Assembly (NCBI RefSeq): GCF_025742995.1
Contig: NZ_JAOVQM010000003.1
Coordinates: forward strand, 124,001-188,000
From: Paracholeplasma manati
GTDB lineage: Bacteria; Bacillota_I; Bacilli_A; Acholeplasmatales; UBA5453
DNA: 64,000 nt
Reading direction: 5' to 3'
Below, one piece after another: positions 62,566-64,000 of the stretch. How positions within the stretch are numbered: position 1 is the stretch's first letter; every line of letters begins with the position of its first letter. The notes under the pieces are model-generated. The model saw only the letters and a program-made list of their open reading frames with translations, was not told the DNA's origin and searched no databases. The position numbers and the translations under genes were made by a program.

Positions 62566-62880
62566 TTTTATGTCATTTCTTAATTATAGATATATACGTA
62601 AATCTACGTATCTATTTTGGAATGAACACAGATATTTTAACTTTAAAAGATATTAAAAAATCATTTTTTCATGTGGCTACATCTATTTCAAATACCTTTA
62701 TAATATCTAAATTACGCGATAAATAGCCTAATAATAGATTTTTCAATATATACAAATTTCTACGCAATGTAAAAAACTATTAATAGACAATTTTAATCTA
62801 TATATAAGAATTTAAGATTCATGTTATAATCATTCCAGATGAAAGCGTTTTTCTATTATAATGAAAGTGAAGGTGGCTTT
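62566..62880. promoter_or_regulatory. AT-rich intergenic region with inverted repeat before the AraC gene
   Basis: No gene is seen. A perfect inverted repeat ATACGTA (62594-62600) and TACGTAT (62605-62611) lies here, and a similar half-site, TTTCTACGCAATG, appears near 62757-62769. An extended -10 TGTTATAAT (TATAAT at 62825-62830) is the probable promoter. The repeats may be binding sites for the AraC protein. Confidence 0.45.
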
Positions 62881-63711
62881 ATGAACTCGATGGACAGCCT
62901 ACTCGTGGCTAATTTTACTGAATTGTCTTTATTTGAATGTGGCAGGGAAAAATGTCAACCCGATAAACGCATTTTGATGGATATCAAACCATATCATATT
63001 TTTCATTATGTCCTTTATGGATCAGGTGTATTTATCTTAAATGCCAAAAAGTATTTTTTAAAAAAGGGCGATTTGTTTTATGTTCCACCTGGTTGTACTG
63101 CACAATATTACCCTGATCCGAACGACCCTTGGATCTATGTTTGGATCGGTTTTAATGGATCAAGATCGGATGATTATCTCAACCGCATCGGTTTATCCAT
63201 TGACCAACCGATTTACCATGATAGTAAATCGCTCGAATTAAAGGCACTATTCAATGATTTAGCAGATAAATACAACCATTCAAAGTATTTAACCATTGAA
63301 TCCTTGTCTGTATTCATCAGCATTTTATATCGTATGCTCATCAGTAATCGTAAAAAAGATATCTTACTGAGTTCAAAAGAAACACATATCCGTATGGCAA
63401 AACAATTTATGGAGAACAATTTTCAGTTTAAAATTAAAATCACCGATATCGCCAGTGCATTATCGTTGAGTCCAAATTATCTAGCCAATATTTTCAAAGA
63501 ACAACTGGGGATTACTCCAAAAGAATATTTAACCAATCATCGGATGCAAAAAGCAAGTCAGTATTTAATCAACTCACAAATGTCGGTTAAAGAAATCGCA
63601 TCCAAGGTCGGTTATGATAACGCATTACACTTTTCTGCAGAATTTAAAAGAATTAAAAAGGTTTCACCAACCTTATATCAAAAGAATAATCAATTATCGG
63701 AGGAATCATGA
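62881..63711 (+). CDS. AraC-family transcriptional regulator
   Basis: A 276-residue regulator. An N-terminal cupin-like sensing domain (about 15-150, HIFHYVLYGSGVFIL and FYVPPGCTAQYYPDPNDPWIYVWIGF) is followed by the C-terminal double helix-turn-helix (about 175-272): ITDIASALSLSPNYLANIFKEQ and VKEIASKVGYDNALHFSAEFKR. The start ATG has AAGGTGG 6 nt upstream; an earlier in-frame ATG at 62839 lacks a site. The stop overlaps the start of a GH53-like lipoprotein gene, so the regulator most likely controls galactan use. Confidence 0.92.
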   Translation: MNSMDSLLVANFTELSLFECGREKCQPDKRILMDIKPYHIFHYVLYGSGVFILNAKKYFLKKGDLFYVPPGCTAQYYPDPNDPWIYVWIGFNGSRSDDYLNRIGLSIDQPIYHDSKSLELKALFNDLADKYNHSKYLTIESLSVFISILYRMLISNRKKDILLSSKETHIRMAKQFMENNFQFKIKITDIASALSLSPNYLANIFKEQLGITPKEYLTNHRMQKASQYLINSQMSVKEIASKVGYDNALHFSAEFKRIKKVSPTLYQKNNQLSEES

Positions 63712-64000
63712 AAAAACAGTTATTATTAATTCTATCGTTGGGATTTGTCATCCTAGCGACTGCATGTCAATCCAAAGTGTATGTGGATTATATCGATAAA
63801 CCCATCAGTTTCACCCCAACCATCGGCGATAAACGAAACAATGAATCCATCGCAGACTTAAAAGTGATTTACAACGATGAGACTGCCGATCAAATCCAGG
63901 TGCTACCCGTCGAATTATCGGATGATTTTATCATTGGTGTTGACATGTCATCCATCATCGATGTTTTGGATAAAGGCGGTGTATTCTACAACGCCAATGG
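63708..64000 (+). CDS. GH53-like endo-beta-1,4-galactanase lipoprotein, cut by the window edge
   Basis: Only the first 97 codons are present. A lipoprotein signal peptide (ILATAC, Cys20) is followed by a linker and then DDFIIGVDMSSIIDVLDKGG and VFYNANG, which match the start of GH53 arabinogalactan endo-galactanase catalytic domains (typically FxxGxDxSS...GxxFYNxxG). The catalytic Glu residues lie beyond the window. CGGAGG precedes the ATG, which overlaps the AraC stop by 4 nt. The family call rests on about 25 residues. Confidence 0.68.
   Translation, partial: MKKQLLLILSLGFVILATACQSKVYVDYIDKPISFTPTIGDKRNNESIADLKVIYNDETADQIQVLPVELSDDFIIGVDMSSIIDVLDKGGVFYNAN

Noticed and set aside
1-64000. 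Use of UGA as a Trp codon, as in Mycoplasma
   Set aside because: UGA ends many genes and lies in ATGA overlaps (for example 1166-1169, 14571-14574, 48396-48399), and full-length families are read with UGG as Trp.
1-64000. CRISPR arrays, insertion sequences, prophage, tRNA or rRNA genes
   Set aside because: No regularly spaced repeats, transposase or integrase reading frames, or cloverleaf-type sequences with conserved arms were seen on reading the window.

Overview
The window looks like chromosome of a wall-less or wall-poor relative of the Bacillota, most likely an Acholeplasmatales/Izemoplasmatales-type member of the Mollicutes lineage that uses the standard genetic code. UGA is a stop in many genes (for example in several ATGA stop/start overlaps) and Trp is UGG. 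Gene content supports the assignment: RecU, RNase J, RNase HIII, MutS2, the c-di-AMP receptor DarA, type B RNase P RNA, T-box and TPP leaders, many lipobox lipoproteins, and beta-glucan phosphorylases of a kind I recall from Acholeplasma. The lineage is an inference from style; there is no rRNA here to confirm it.

Layout. 1-6.5 kb: housekeeping genes (end of pyrimidine-nucleoside phosphorylase, an SDR oxidoreductase, a membrane protein, TPP riboswitch plus thiT, recU, RNase J with a membrane protein). 6.6-31 kb: a large beta-glucan (probably beta-1,3-glucan/laminarin) utilisation locus in two transcription units. Unit A (6709-11344) is GH94 phosphorylase, cupin, cytosolic GH16, LacI regulator. 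Unit B (11506-30965) is a large GH149/GH161-like phosphorylase, a four-module carbohydrate-binding lipoprotein, a solute-binding lipoprotein, a membrane-anchored solute-binding fusion protein, a permease pair, an NHL/TPR/YIP1 membrane protein, a DUF5696-like surface protein, a second permease pair and a GH16 lipoprotein. A third GH16 gene follows at 31669. Three copies of one LacI-type operator tie units A and B together.

31-42.6 kb: cyclophilin, RarA, a degenerate NadC-like protein, apt, rel, dtd, an AI-2E-type membrane protein and a T-box-controlled GNAT-hisS-aspS operon. 42.6-45.9 kb (minus strand): an ECF sigma factor, an RsgI-like membrane anti-sigma candidate and a lipoprotein sharing its Asn-Pro-containing domain. 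46-59 kb: msrA, dCMP deaminase, a Lon-type PDZ protease, lspA, an RluD-type synthase, rnhC, mutS2, trxA, truB, ribF, darA, rpsO, pnp and an Smr protein. 59.1-62.5 kb: rnpB, a two-domain FMN-binding lipoprotein and lepA. 62.6-64 kb: an AT-rich regulatory region, an AraC regulator and the start of a GH53 galactanase-like lipoprotein, suggesting a second polysaccharide locus continuing past the edge.

How the glucan locus would work (inference): surface GH16 and the carbohydrate-binding lipoproteins cut and hold the polymer; two binding proteins and two permease pairs import oligosaccharides using an ATPase encoded elsewhere; cytosolic GH16 enzymes shorten them; and the phosphorylases release glucose-1-phosphate, saving ATP. 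The NHL/YIP1 and DUF5696-like proteins sit between the two permease pairs and have no assigned role. They are the best candidates for an undescribed part of this import system.
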